This document shows, piece after piece, positions 45,549 through 53,407 of a DNA stretch of 64,000 nt. Position numbers and translations under genes: made by a program. Source of the DNA: Arenibacter algicola (GTDB lineage Bacteria > Bacteroidota > Bacteroidia > Flavobacteriales > Flavobacteriaceae); contig NZ_JAHKPO010000003.1 of assembly GCF_018860365.1 (NCBI RefSeq), forward strand, positions 186,001-250,000, in the 5' to 3' direction. How positions within the stretch are numbered: the first letter of the stretch is position 1; each line of letters begins with the position of its first letter. Below the pieces are notes generated by a model. It was not told the origin of the DNA. It made no database searches and saw only the letters and a list, made by a program, of their open reading frames with translations.

Positions 45549-45926
45549 TTAGGCCGCGCTTTTAAAGGTTGCACTTAGTTTTAGGGCAACTGTTTCCCCA
45601 AAGGTGGTTGTACTTTTTACCTTGATCAGACCGTCTATTTCAGAAAGGTTGATGTCTATTAAAAGTGTCGGATCCGTTTCAGGATTTATAATGGCCATGA
45701 ATTTTACATTGGTGGCGACAGATAGAAATAAATCATGCCCAAGACTTTTTTCCGTTAATTCCTTTATGATTTGAATCATACATACCCCTGGCATAATAGG
45801 CTTTCCTGGGAAATGGCCTTTAAAAATTTCATGCTTGGGGTTCAACTTGATTTGGGCCGATATGCCTTCCTCGTTTTTATTAAAAGTTTCTGTAGTATAT
45901 AGTCCTTCTATTAACATTTTGCTCAC
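45549..45926 (-). CDS. FabZ-like hotdog protein (3-hydroxyacyl-ACP dehydratase-like)
   Basis: 125 residues of the hotdog fold. It keeps the FabZ histidine motif FKGHFPGKPIMPGV (His38), but the acidic residue expected eleven to fourteen residues later (VEAMAQ in FabZ) is Gln52 in MIQIIKEL. The active site is therefore incomplete on its own. The aryl polyene pathway uses a heteromeric dehydratase, and the ApeP-like proteins of this cluster carry the missing Glu. Overlaps the outer-membrane barrel gene by four bases. Confidence 0.85.
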   Translation of the reverse strand: MSKMLIEGLYTTETFNKNEEGISAQIKLNPKHEIFKGHFPGKPIMPGVCMIQIIKELTEKSLGHDLFLSVATNVKFMAIINPETDPTLLIDINLSEIDGLIKVKSTTTFGETVALKLSATFKSAA

Positions 45927-46516
45927 ATATTAAATTTGTAGGCGAGTCCAATTTGGAATACCCTGTTCAATTGATTCTCCTCAGAATTGACTCCATATTC
46001 TCCGGAGTCATTGAAATCCAGATCTATCAATCCTTGTTTATACCTCAATTCCAATGCCAATCCAAAATCAAACTCATATCCAATCCCTCCGAACACGGCC
46101 AGATCAATAGGCGTTATTTCTAGATTTTCACCGTTGTCATTGATAAGGTTTATAAAATTGTCATCAAAATTAATGTCTATACTAGGGCCCAATATAAAGT
46201 GGAACCCCTGATTTTTACTGACAAAAAATTTATTTGCCAGGGCAATGGATACATAATTAATATTTATGTCTTCCCCATTTCTATAGCTGGCATTACCTCC
46301 CTGGTTGGAATATATTATTTCTGGTTGCATAGTGTAACTATCCGTAAATTTGACCGCCAAAAACAACCCTGTGTATAATCCGGATTTGTTATCCAGTTTG
46401 GAATTCAGGATCTTGGCGTTGTTCAATCCCAATCTTACCCCTAGTTGCGACTTGCTTTGTGCAATCAAGGTGTAGGAAATGGTGAGGAAAAGGCTGGTAA
46501 ATAGTAATTTTTTCAT
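45923..46516 (-). CDS. Outer-membrane beta-barrel protein, PorT-like
   Basis: 197 residues with a signal peptide (ends TLIAQS). The alternating pattern SQLGVRLGLNNAKI, FLAVKFTDSYTMQPEIIYSNQGG and terminal RVFQIGLAYKFNM indicates an eight-stranded barrel, OMP_b-brl_2 family. The C-terminal aromatic residue fits BAM recognition. Located between LolB-like and FabZ-like genes, so it may be the outer-membrane receptor or stabiliser for pigment. No transport function is proven. Confidence 0.8.
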   Translation of the reverse strand: MKKLLFTSLFLTISYTLIAQSKSQLGVRLGLNNAKILNSKLDNKSGLYTGLFLAVKFTDSYTMQPEIIYSNQGGNASYRNGEDININYVSIALANKFFVSKNQGFHFILGPSIDINFDDNFINLINDNGENLEITPIDLAVFGGIGYEFDFGLALELRYKQGLIDLDFNDSGEYGVNSEENQLNRVFQIGLAYKFNM

Positions 46517-46518
46517 TT

Positions 46519-47127
46519 TTAAATGGCTTTTAAATCAATAGTTAGCTTAATGTTTTTGTGCCGTATTTTAATTTCCCTTGCATGATCGTTTTCTATTTCT
46601 GTAAAAATATAGTCCGATTTCTCTTTGTTTCCTTTTGTTTCCAGTATTTTATGTAGCCGTTCATCTGCCGTGATGTAAAAGTAAGTGTTATTCTTTATCT
46701 TGGTCTCAAAGAACATGCTATCTCCCATTTTCTGGTAATGGTTCAAAATGTTGGGATTTTCACTGGTCAGAACAAATAAATCCTTCTTAAGCAGGTTAAT
46801 AAGAATCTTTTTATTCATTTCACTAAGAATAAAATTAATTTTGAATTCGTTTTTGATGAACGAAAAATCAAATAGTTTATTTCCCATTTCGGTTGTGAAT
46901 ACAACCCTATAGTGTTCTTGTCCCAGCTTTTTTATAGCAAATATTCCGCCAAAGGATTTCTCGGCGAAATTAATTTTGGCCTTGTAGATATAATCCTTGG
47001 AAAGGTCGGAAAAGTAAGGATTGATTACAGTTGGCCTATTGCCGTTTATTCTTTCTAGATTATTTTTTTTTGGAAAGGAAGCACAGGCAAACAGCAAGAG
47101 GGTCAAGCTAATTAGTAAATACCTCAT
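46519..47127 (-). CDS. LolB-like lipoprotein, candidate pigment receptor
   Basis: 202 residues with a lipobox (LLLFAC, Cys15) and an otherwise beta-rich sequence (KDYIYKAKINFAEKSFGGIFAIKKLGQEHYRVVFTTEMG) compatible with the half-barrel of the LolA/LolB fold. It overlaps a LolA-like gene by 20 bases. A LolA/LolB pair inside the pigment cluster suggests a dedicated chaperone relay for a hydrophobic product to the outer membrane. Assignment as LolB-like rests on pattern and context, not strong motifs. Confidence 0.65.
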   Translation of the reverse strand: MRYLLISLTLLLFACASFPKKNNLERINGNRPTVINPYFSDLSKDYIYKAKINFAEKSFGGIFAIKKLGQEHYRVVFTTEMGNKLFDFSFIKNEFKINFILSEMNKKILINLLKKDLFVLTSENPNILNHYQKMGDSMFFETKIKNNTYFYITADERLHKILETKGNKEKSDYIFTEIENDHAREIKIRHKNIKLTIDLKAI

Positions 47128-47746
47128 TGTCCAATGGTTTGTTGATCAGTCGGTCGTTAAAGACAATTCTAGTGAAATCATTGGTGGGTTCCACCATTTT
47201 AACCTCCATAACATCGGCCTTATTCTTATCGAAAAACAAAATAAAAGAGGCGATATAACTTTTTATTTTTTCGTCTTTAGGGATAAAGATGACCTTGTAA
47301 TAATTTGGGCTTTTAAAGTAGCTCATAGTGAAATCCGAATCTTGGAACAAGTTGCCCTTTACACTATTGACAATTAATTGATTTAGCTTTTTAAACAGGG
47401 CACTATTTCCCAGATCCATATTGCTTTTGGTTCCGGAATCGTTTATTGTTAATTTGTCGTCCTTAAAAATGATACTGTATTTAAAGGGTTCTGTATACTC
47501 CCATTTTACCATGTTGGGAGCCTTAAAAGCCATTCTGCCCTGTGTAGTAATATCATTGGATAAAAAGTCCAGATGCTTATACTGTGTAAAATTGCTTTGT
47601 ATAGTGTTCGTGGCCTTGGACGTCTCGTTTATCATGGCCTTGAGCTCTGCAATTTCGGTATTGTTCATATTGCTTTCTTGGGCGAACAATAGGGTTGTAT
47701 GGGCAATTAGGACAATTAAAAATAATAGGTTACGCATAGGCTTCAA
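47108..47746 (-). CDS. lolA: LolA-like outer-membrane carrier protein
   Basis: 212 residues with a signal peptide cleaved near LLFAQE. The mature start IAELKAMINETSKATNTIQSNFTQYKHLDFLSNDITTQGRMAFKAPNMVKWEYTEPFKYSIIFKDDKLTI is the classical LolA pattern (FTQ..., GxxxFKxPxxxRWEYxxPxxxxii). LolA carries lipoproteins across the periplasm; this cluster copy probably carries pigment or a pigment-bearing lipid instead. Overlaps the deacetylase gene by 17 bases. Confidence 0.85.
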   Translation of the reverse strand: MKPMRNLLFLIVLIAHTTLLFAQESNMNNTEIAELKAMINETSKATNTIQSNFTQYKHLDFLSNDITTQGRMAFKAPNMVKWEYTEPFKYSIIFKDDKLTINDSGTKSNMDLGNSALFKKLNQLIVNSVKGNLFQDSDFTMSYFKSPNYYKVIFIPKDEKIKSYIASFILFFDKNKADVMEVKMVEPTNDFTRIVFNDRLINKPLDNEVFTN

Positions 47747-48506
47747 TATCTAACAATTGGTCTACAGTTACAGATTGCATTTTGTGCTGCTGTAAAAATA
47801 GCAATAACTGTTCCAATACTTCAACTGTTTTTTCACTACTGTCATGTAGTAGTATAATGTCGCCTTTCTTTATTTTATTGGTGATGCGTTTCAGGATTAC
47901 TTTTTTTGATCTTTTGGTAGTGTCCAAAGATCGAATGTTCCAGCCCACCGTTTTTAGTTCCAATTTTTTAACTGCTCTTCTTATACTGGGATTTGTTACC
48001 CCAAAGGCCGGTCTATATAATTTGGGGTTAAGACCTGTTACTTCTTTTATGGTAGCATTTGTTTTTTGGAGTTCCAATATTACTTTTTGTGTCCCAAAGA
48101 ATCCAAATTTGTTGGAATGTGTGTAGGTATGGTTCCCAATAGTATGTCCGTTATCTACTATTTTCTGTGCAATTCCACCAAATAAGTTTACTTGTTGTCC
48201 CACACAAAAAAAAGATGCTCTGGCATTATATTTTTGAAGTAGTTCCAAAACTTTGGGCGTAAAGTTGGGGTGGGGACCATCATCAAAGGTAATGGCAACC
48301 AGATTATCGGGAATTTTATTGTTGAAATGCAGGGCAGGGAGATGATAATTCCAGCGGATGTGGAAGGAGCCAATAATAGTAAAGGTAACCCAAACAGCAC
48401 CCAATAGTATATAGGCCCACCACTTGATTTCCCAAAAAACATCCAATACAAGAAGGGCGGCCAAAGCAATGCTAAAAAGGCTATTTATTATAGGATACTT
48501 CAACAT
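47730..48506 (-). CDS. Polysaccharide deacetylase family protein
   Basis: 258 residues. Two N-terminal hydrophobic segments (about 5-50) anchor it in the membrane. The NodB domain has VAITFDDGPHPNFTPKVL (metal Asp-Asp), NHTYTHS (metal histidines) and the later ILLHDS motif. Complete catalytic residues suggest an active zinc-dependent de-N- or de-O-acetylase. Its presence in the pigment operon is conserved in flexirubin loci as I recall; a substrate is not known. Overlaps the KS-like gene by seven bases. Confidence 0.88.
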   Translation of the reverse strand: MLKYPIINSLFSIALAALLVLDVFWEIKWWAYILLGAVWVTFTIIGSFHIRWNYHLPALHFNNKIPDNLVAITFDDGPHPNFTPKVLELLQKYNARASFFCVGQQVNLFGGIAQKIVDNGHTIGNHTYTHSNKFGFFGTQKVILELQKTNATIKEVTGLNPKLYRPAFGVTNPSIRRAVKKLELKTVGWNIRSLDTTKRSKKVILKRITNKIKKGDIILLHDSSEKTVEVLEQLLLFLQQHKMQSVTVDQLLDIEAYA

Positions 48507-49564
48507 CGGCGAAGAAGGGTGAAACTATGGTTTTTACCTCTGTATTGATTGTACAGTAAAACAATTTCAAAGCCCTTGGTTTTAATTGTGTTTATGGCAA
48601 CGGCACTTGGTATCTGCTGGGTCTTAAGAATTTTGGCTCCCAGCCAAAATCCAAATGCCGAAGCTGTGTTAAATTCACCACTTAGATGTTTGTAAACCAC
48701 TTGCTGGGTGTTTTTAAAAGGTCCATTGGTAAGCTCAGTATAATAATTGTCGTAGTCAATGTCTCCATTATTTCCACTGATCAGCACATCAATGTCGGTT
48801 GCGGATAGATTATTTTCCTTTAAATATGCCTCAAGATTGGCCAATAGATCTGATATAGCAAGGGTATTAAAGGTCTTTACTCCCAATACCTGGGCATAAC
48901 TGGAATCTTGTTTTTTGTTGGACAACACAAAGAAATTGGCACCTTCCCCAAATACGGCGCCAGCGGTTTTGGAATTCAGCAACTCGTTGGAATTTATTTT
49001 TTCCGGTTTTATATGTTGTATTAGTTTATGTATGGCGTTGGTGTGTTCCCCGGATTCATCAACTCCACCTACAAGTATGTTTTCCGCTTCCTTAAGTTCT
49101 AATTGCATTAAGGCATCGATGAGGGCCGATTCAAAGGAAACACTGCTATGTACGTAGGTGAAATTATATCCCTTGCACCCAATGCCCAATGCTATCTGGC
49201 CTGCAACTGTATTATGGGTAGACTGTATAAACGAAGTAGGGGTAAGGAACTGCTCATTGTTGTCCAAAATGGCGGTTACAAATTTTTCGGAATCCCGAAC
49301 GCATCCCATTCCCGTTCCGGTAATAATGGCATCTATATCTGTTAGATTTGCTTCCTCCAAGGCTATTTTAGAGGCAACTACCCCCATTTTTATACCCTTT
49401 GCCATTCTTCTAGCTGCTGCCGGCGGAATAAAATCCTTATAGTTGGGCTCTATTACCGGTATGATGTTGTCTTCATAGGTAGTTATTTCCTCCAAAAAAT
49501 CATTGTTGTCAAATGTTTTTTGGGCAGATATGGAACCGATACTGTTAATATAAACTTTTTCCAT
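48500..49564 (-). CDS. Chain-length-factor-like ketosynthase homologue (catalytically dead)
   Basis: 354 residues with the KS II fold (MAKGIKMGVVASKIALEEA, IITGTGMGCVRDSEKF, STHNTVAGQIAL) but none of the three catalytic residues. By eye against the neighbouring active KS, Cys becomes Ser141 (YVHSSVSFESAL), the first His falls in SGNNGDID and the second becomes Glu in LSGEFNTAS. It therefore resembles a CLF subunit, as ApeC is to ApeO in aryl polyene synthesis. Expected to heterodimerise with the 49.6-50.8 kb ketosynthase. Confidence 0.82.
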   Translation of the reverse strand: MEKVYINSIGSISAQKTFDNNDFLEEITTYEDNIIPVIEPNYKDFIPPAAARRMAKGIKMGVVASKIALEEANLTDIDAIITGTGMGCVRDSEKFVTAILDNNEQFLTPTSFIQSTHNTVAGQIALGIGCKGYNFTYVHSSVSFESALIDALMQLELKEAENILVGGVDESGEHTNAIHKLIQHIKPEKINSNELLNSKTAGAVFGEGANFFVLSNKKQDSSYAQVLGVKTFNTLAISDLLANLEAYLKENNLSATDIDVLISGNNGDIDYDNYYTELTNGPFKNTQQVVYKHLSGEFNTASAFGFWLGAKILKTQQIPSAVAINTIKTKGFEIVLLYNQYRGKNHSFTLLRRC

Positions 49565-49617
49565 TAGTTGTTGGGAATGCCGATTTCTAATATAATATCT
49601 AAAAGGATCAAATGGTC

Positions 49618-49625
49618 CAAATGTA
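49618..49625 (-). promoter_or_regulatory. -7 candidate before the CLF-like gene
   Basis: TACATTTG on minus, 53 bases before the start at 49564, in an 84-base gap. Internal promoter possible. Confidence 0.35.
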
Positions 49626-49648
49626 AATATAACAATTCCTTCTTAAGC

Positions 49649-50845
49649 CTATTTTGAAAAAATAAGTGTGGAGCAATTTCCTCCAAACCCTAGGGAGTTG
49701 GACAGAACGGTGTTTAATGCTTTTTCTTTTAAGGTGGTTTGCGGGATAAGGGAAAACTCTTTCATTGGAGTTTTAAAATTTAAATTGGGGTAGATAATGT
49801 TGTTTTGAAGTGATAGTATTGCATACACCGCTTCAATTGCGCCTGCTGCGGCCAAGGTATGCCCGGTATAGGCTTTCGTGGAACTAAATTCTGGTACATC
49901 TTCACCAAAAACACGGATAAGGGCCCGTCCCTCGGATAGATCGTTGTTGCCGGTGGCGGTCCCATGGGCATTGATGTAATCTATGTCCTTTGGCTCCAAT
50001 CCTGCAACGGCAAGAGCCTTCTCCATGGCCAAAGTGGCACCATCCCCATTTTCGGAAGAGGCCGTTTGGTGATATGCATCGTTGGCATTACCATATCCAA
50101 CCACATATCCCAACACTTTTTTCTTTTCCTTTTTTACTAGGAATTCAGATTCCAACACTAAATAAGCAGCAGCTTCCCCTAAATTGAGTCCTTTTCTATT
50201 TTCGTCAAAAGGTGTATTGTAGGAGTCGGACAATATCATTAAGGTTTTAAAACCATTAATAGTGAATTTGGACAAACAGTCGGCACCACCCACAATTACC
50301 CTATCCAATTTTCCTGTTTTAATTAATCTGGCCCCGAACATTATTGCATTCGCAGCAGAGGAACAGGCAGTACTGATGGTCGTGACCAAACTTTGGTCAA
50401 TGCCCAATTGTTCCGCTATTTTTTCCGTAGAGTCTCCGGCATGGTGGCCTTCAATGTACCTTCTATTGTCCTCACTTTCCAAGTAATCGTAATAAAATTT
50501 TTCGGTCATATCCATGCCGCCAACACTGGTGGATGAAATAAGGCCCGTCCTGTAGGCTTTTATGTTGGTTATTTTGGCATCAGCAATGGCTTCCTTAGCT
50601 GCAATGGCTCCCAATAAGGCCGTTCTGGAGTAATTGTTGTTAGTGCTTAAACCCAATTTTGCTTCCAATTCCGCGTTGGTGAATTCAATTTCACCTACCA
50701 TAATACTGCCTTTGTGCACGGTATCTATTTTGGAAATATGGGAAATTCCTGTTCTACCCTCCAAAAGTGAACTGTAATTCTCGGCCACATTGTTTCCAAT
50801 AGCCGAAATTATACCCATTCCCGTTATAGCTACTCCTGTGGACAT
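49649..50845 (-). CDS. Beta-ketoacyl-ACP synthase II (active)
   Basis: 398 residues of FabF type with a complete triad: Cys161 in ISTACSSAANAIM, His294 in INAHGTATGNND and His329 in AYTGHTLAAAGA. Likely the elongating ketosynthase of the aryl polyene chain, paired with the dead KS encoded downstream. An inverted-repeat hairpin separates it from the preceding ACP gene. Confidence 0.94.
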   Translation of the reverse strand: MSTGVAITGMGIISAIGNNVAENYSSLLEGRTGISHISKIDTVHKGSIMVGEIEFTNAELEAKLGLSTNNNYSRTALLGAIAAKEAIADAKITNIKAYRTGLISSTSVGGMDMTEKFYYDYLESEDNRRYIEGHHAGDSTEKIAEQLGIDQSLVTTISTACSSAANAIMFGARLIKTGKLDRVIVGGADCLSKFTINGFKTLMILSDSYNTPFDENRKGLNLGEAAAYLVLESEFLVKKEKKKVLGYVVGYGNANDAYHQTASSENGDGATLAMEKALAVAGLEPKDIDYINAHGTATGNNDLSEGRALIRVFGEDVPEFSSTKAYTGHTLAAAGAIEAVYAILSLQNNIIYPNLNFKTPMKEFSLIPQTTLKEKALNTVLSNSLGFGGNCSTLIFSK

Positions 50846-50882
50846 GAATTTTTTATTTTAAGGTATAGATTTCCTTGGATAT

Positions 50883-50919
50883 AACCAAGGTGTTCATTCA
50901 GTGAATAAACACCTTGGTT
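50883..50919 (-). promoter_or_regulatory. Strong inverted repeat between ACP and KS genes
   Basis: AACCAAGGTGTT pairs perfectly with AACACCTTGGTT (12 pairs), and after one mismatch ATTC/GAAT extends the stem by four around a three-base AGT loop. There is no T run on either side, so a classical terminator is unlikely. RNA stabiliser, processing site or operator are open options. Confidence 0.65.
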
Positions 50920-50942
50920 TTGTACTGTTGAATGTAACCGAA

Positions 50943-51200
50943 TTATTTTGTGCGATGCTGAGCAATATAATTTGCCATTACTTCAATGGATTCAAATATT
51001 TTTTTTCCCTCTTTTGGGTCGGTAAGTTTAATTCCATAATCCTTGTCCAACATTACTATGAGTTCCAATGCGTCTATGGAGTCCAGTCCAAGACCATCAC
51101 CAAACAAGGAATCGTTATCTGCAATTTCATCAATTGCAATATCCTCCAAGTTTAATTGAGTAATAATTTTTTCCTTAAGTTCTTGTTTTAAATCGCTCAT
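50943..51200 (-). CDS. Acyl carrier protein (first of two)
   Basis: 85 residues. The phosphopantetheine serine is in GDGLGLDSIDALELIVML, the standard DSxxxLE context. Overlaps the half-KS gene by four bases. Likely carries the growing polyene acyl chain; the second ACP at 60.9 kb may serve the DAR branch or a starter, which cannot be told from sequence. Confidence 0.93.
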   Translation of the reverse strand: MSDLKQELKEKIITQLNLEDIAIDEIADNDSLFGDGLGLDSIDALELIVMLDKDYGIKLTDPKEGKKIFESIEVMANYIAQHRTK

Positions 51201-51820
51201 TTGGTTGTGTACAATTTTATTATTTCTTCTTTATTGTGTGCAATGCTTCCTTCCGTAGAAACTAGGTATAAAAATGCTTCATAGTCCTCTACGTCACAGT
51301 TTATCCACCCGCACAACACTTCGTCCGCTTTTTCAGTCTTAATTAAACTGCTTGCGTAGTCGTGCAGATAACCTGCATTAAAGTGGTTAAAGATAAAAAA
51401 ACTATTTTCAGAATATAGCCTATGCTTAATACTTATCTCTCCAAGGCAAATATTGGGCAAGGTATAGACGAAAACAGCGGGACTCGGAAAGTAGTTTTCT
51501 TTGTCCACTATAGACTCTTGGTGCTTTCTGTCAGTTTTCAGGCTCGAAGCACTATTTGAAAACACCAAGGCAATGTTTTTGGGTTTTTCTGAATCTTGGG
51601 TTATTGGCTTTAGTAAAATATCGGAGGCCAGAAACCCAAGTTTGCTTAGGTCATCCATTTTAAAAAACTTGGGATAATTGGTGTCCATCTTTTTATAGGC
51701 CATTTTTATAAAAGTGGTGAAATCGCCCCCTAGGTCTTCAAAGAGCAACTGAGCATTCAACAGTACCCTGTTGTTGGATATTCTACAATATTCCTTTATT
51801 TTAAGATCTTGGGCCTTCAT
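51197..51820 (-). CDS. Half-length ketosynthase-like protein (Ketoacyl-synt_2 type)
   Basis: 207 residues that match only the N-terminal half of a ketosynthase. The segment PSPAVFVYTLPNICLGEISIKHRLY aligns with the region before the KS nucleophile. The nucleophile position reads FNHFNAGYL with no cysteine, and the C-terminal half with the histidines is missing. Proteins of this type are labelled beta-ketoacyl synthase N-terminal-like. It cannot be an ordinary KS and may be a scaffold or specificity subunit. Overlaps its neighbours by four bases on both sides. Confidence 0.75.
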   Translation of the reverse strand: MKAQDLKIKEYCRISNNRVLLNAQLLFEDLGGDFTTFIKMAYKKMDTNYPKFFKMDDLSKLGFLASDILLKPITQDSEKPKNIALVFSNSASSLKTDRKHQESIVDKENYFPSPAVFVYTLPNICLGEISIKHRLYSENSFFIFNHFNAGYLHDYASSLIKTEKADEVLCGWINCDVEDYEAFLYLVSTEGSIAHNKEEIIKLYTTK

Positions 51821-52965
51821 GATTGAACCTTTTTAAATACGGCAGCTGTATTGCAGCCTCCAAAGCCAGAGGCAGTCTTTAAGAAGTAATTTAAATTCTT
51901 GACCGTAGGTGCAGTAATTATATTGAGGGGTTGTGATACGCCCAATTCGGTGAACCCTTTGGAGGTATATAAGGTATTGTGGTAAAGGGAATGCATACCA
52001 ACAATAGTTTCCAAAAGGCCCGATGCCCCAAGGGTATGTCCAAAATAGCCTTTGAGGCTGTTTAATGGCACCGTGCCCAGGCCTAATCTGTTCAGGGCTA
52101 TTGATTCCATTTCGTCATTGAAATTGGTTGCAGTGCCATGGGCGGAAATATAGTCTATATCCTGAGGGCCTACATTGGCTTCTTTAAAAGCCGAAAGTAT
52201 ACTGCGATAAAGGCCTTCCCCTGTTCTTGATGGGCCGGAAATATGATTGGCATCATTACAGGAAGCTTCGCCCAATACTTCCACGGCCTCGGGGACTAAA
52301 TTGTTCTGGTCCTTGTTTACCAATACACTGGCGGCCACCTCCCCTATATTAATACCTGATCTCTGCTTGCAATAGGGTTTGCAGGGCTGGGAACTCATGG
52401 CTTGGAAGGAATTGAAGCCAGAAAGAATAAAATTGGAAACAATATCGCCTCCAACTATAAATACCTGATCGAAGGTGCCCTGGCAAATAAATCTTTTAGC
52501 TATTGAAATAGCCAATATTCCTGAAACACAGGCGTTGGAAAGCACAATAGGTTCTGTGGTAAACCCAAAATAGTTTTTGACAATATGCCCTAAAGTTCCC
52601 AAATAGGCCCTTTCTGTTGGCATAGGGCTCCTGGGATCCAAGGTATCTATATTTCCTTTGGTTGTGGACAGAATTAAGCCTACCCTATCCGTTAATTCTA
52701 CTCCGGATGCTTTAATGATTTTATCCAGGGATAGGATCATCATTTTCTCCAAGCGGGTATAGTCGCCATTCGGGTGTAATTTTTCGAAGGCCTTCTCTAG
52801 GTAATCGGAATCGATAACAGAAGCATAAAATGGGTTGGGAAATAGGTTTTCATCTTCAATTAATGTTATCCCCGATAAGCCCTCATGAATATTTTTCACC
52901 ACCGTAGGACTATCAAAGCCTATGGAAGACACAATATTGTTATATGAGAGATAGGTCTTATTCAT
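51817..52965 (-). CDS. Beta-ketoacyl-ACP synthase (active)
   Basis: 382 residues, KS I/II type with Cys146 in VLSNACVSGILAISIA, His in ISAHGTATNFND and His in GYFGHTLGASGLLE. Complete triad. It is a second, more divergent elongating KS in the cluster and overlaps both the half-KS and the thioesterase genes, so it may work with the half-KS as a pair, which is inference. Confidence 0.92.
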   Translation of the reverse strand: MNKTYLSYNNIVSSIGFDSPTVVKNIHEGLSGITLIEDENLFPNPFYASVIDSDYLEKAFEKLHPNGDYTRLEKMMILSLDKIIKASGVELTDRVGLILSTTKGNIDTLDPRSPMPTERAYLGTLGHIVKNYFGFTTEPIVLSNACVSGILAISIAKRFICQGTFDQVFIVGGDIVSNFILSGFNSFQAMSSQPCKPYCKQRSGINIGEVAASVLVNKDQNNLVPEAVEVLGEASCNDANHISGPSRTGEGLYRSILSAFKEANVGPQDIDYISAHGTATNFNDEMESIALNRLGLGTVPLNSLKGYFGHTLGASGLLETIVGMHSLYHNTLYTSKGFTELGVSQPLNIITAPTVKNLNYFLKTASGFGGCNTAAVFKKVQS

Positions 52966-53407
52966 TCAATAATCCAACTTTTAGTTTCCAATCCAAAAAA
53001 AATGTTGGCATGGTCAGGGATAAACCGCCTTCGTCTTCCACAAAAACCTGTATGGTTTCCCCGGTGCATACCAATTTGTTTTGTGGATCATAAATTTCGT
53101 ATTTAAAAACCATTTTAGCTGCTGGTGAATCTACAAAAATTGTTTTAATAGTGGCAACATCGCCATAGCGTAACGGAAGTTTGTGTTCACAGGACGATTT
53201 AACAATCGGGGTGGTGTAGCCGGCTGCTTTGTGATCTAGATAGGCAATCCCATGGTGCCTGCCAAAGGCTTCCCTGCCATCCTCAAAATATTGGATATAA
53301 TTTCCGTGCCACACAATGCCCAAAGGGTCTGTTTCAGCAAAGCGAACCCTAATTTCACTGGTAAAGCTAATCTCTGATTTGTTCTTAGACGGCATTTTTT
53401 CTTTCAT
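52958..53407 (-). CDS. Acyl-CoA/ACP thioesterase, 4HBT hotdog
   Basis: About 149 residues from ATG 53407 (MKEKMPSKNK); ATG 53416 and 53395 are alternatives. The 4HBT hallmark VRFAETDPLGIVWHGNYIQYFEDGREAF has the catalytic Asp. Could release the finished aryl polyene acid or edit the chain. Start overlaps the ABC permease stop region, end overlaps the KS by eight bases. Confidence 0.88.
   Translation of the reverse strand: MKEKMPSKNKSEISFTSEIRVRFAETDPLGIVWHGNYIQYFEDGREAFGRHHGIAYLDHKAAGYTTPIVKSSCEHKLPLRYGDVATIKTIFVDSPAAKMVFKYEIYDPQNKLVCTGETIQVFVEDEGGLSLTMPTFFLDWKLKVGLLNE

Noticed and set aside
50883..50919. Intrinsic terminator in the cluster
   Set aside because: The stem is strong but has no T run on either strand, and the genes on both sides are co-directional parts of one pathway.
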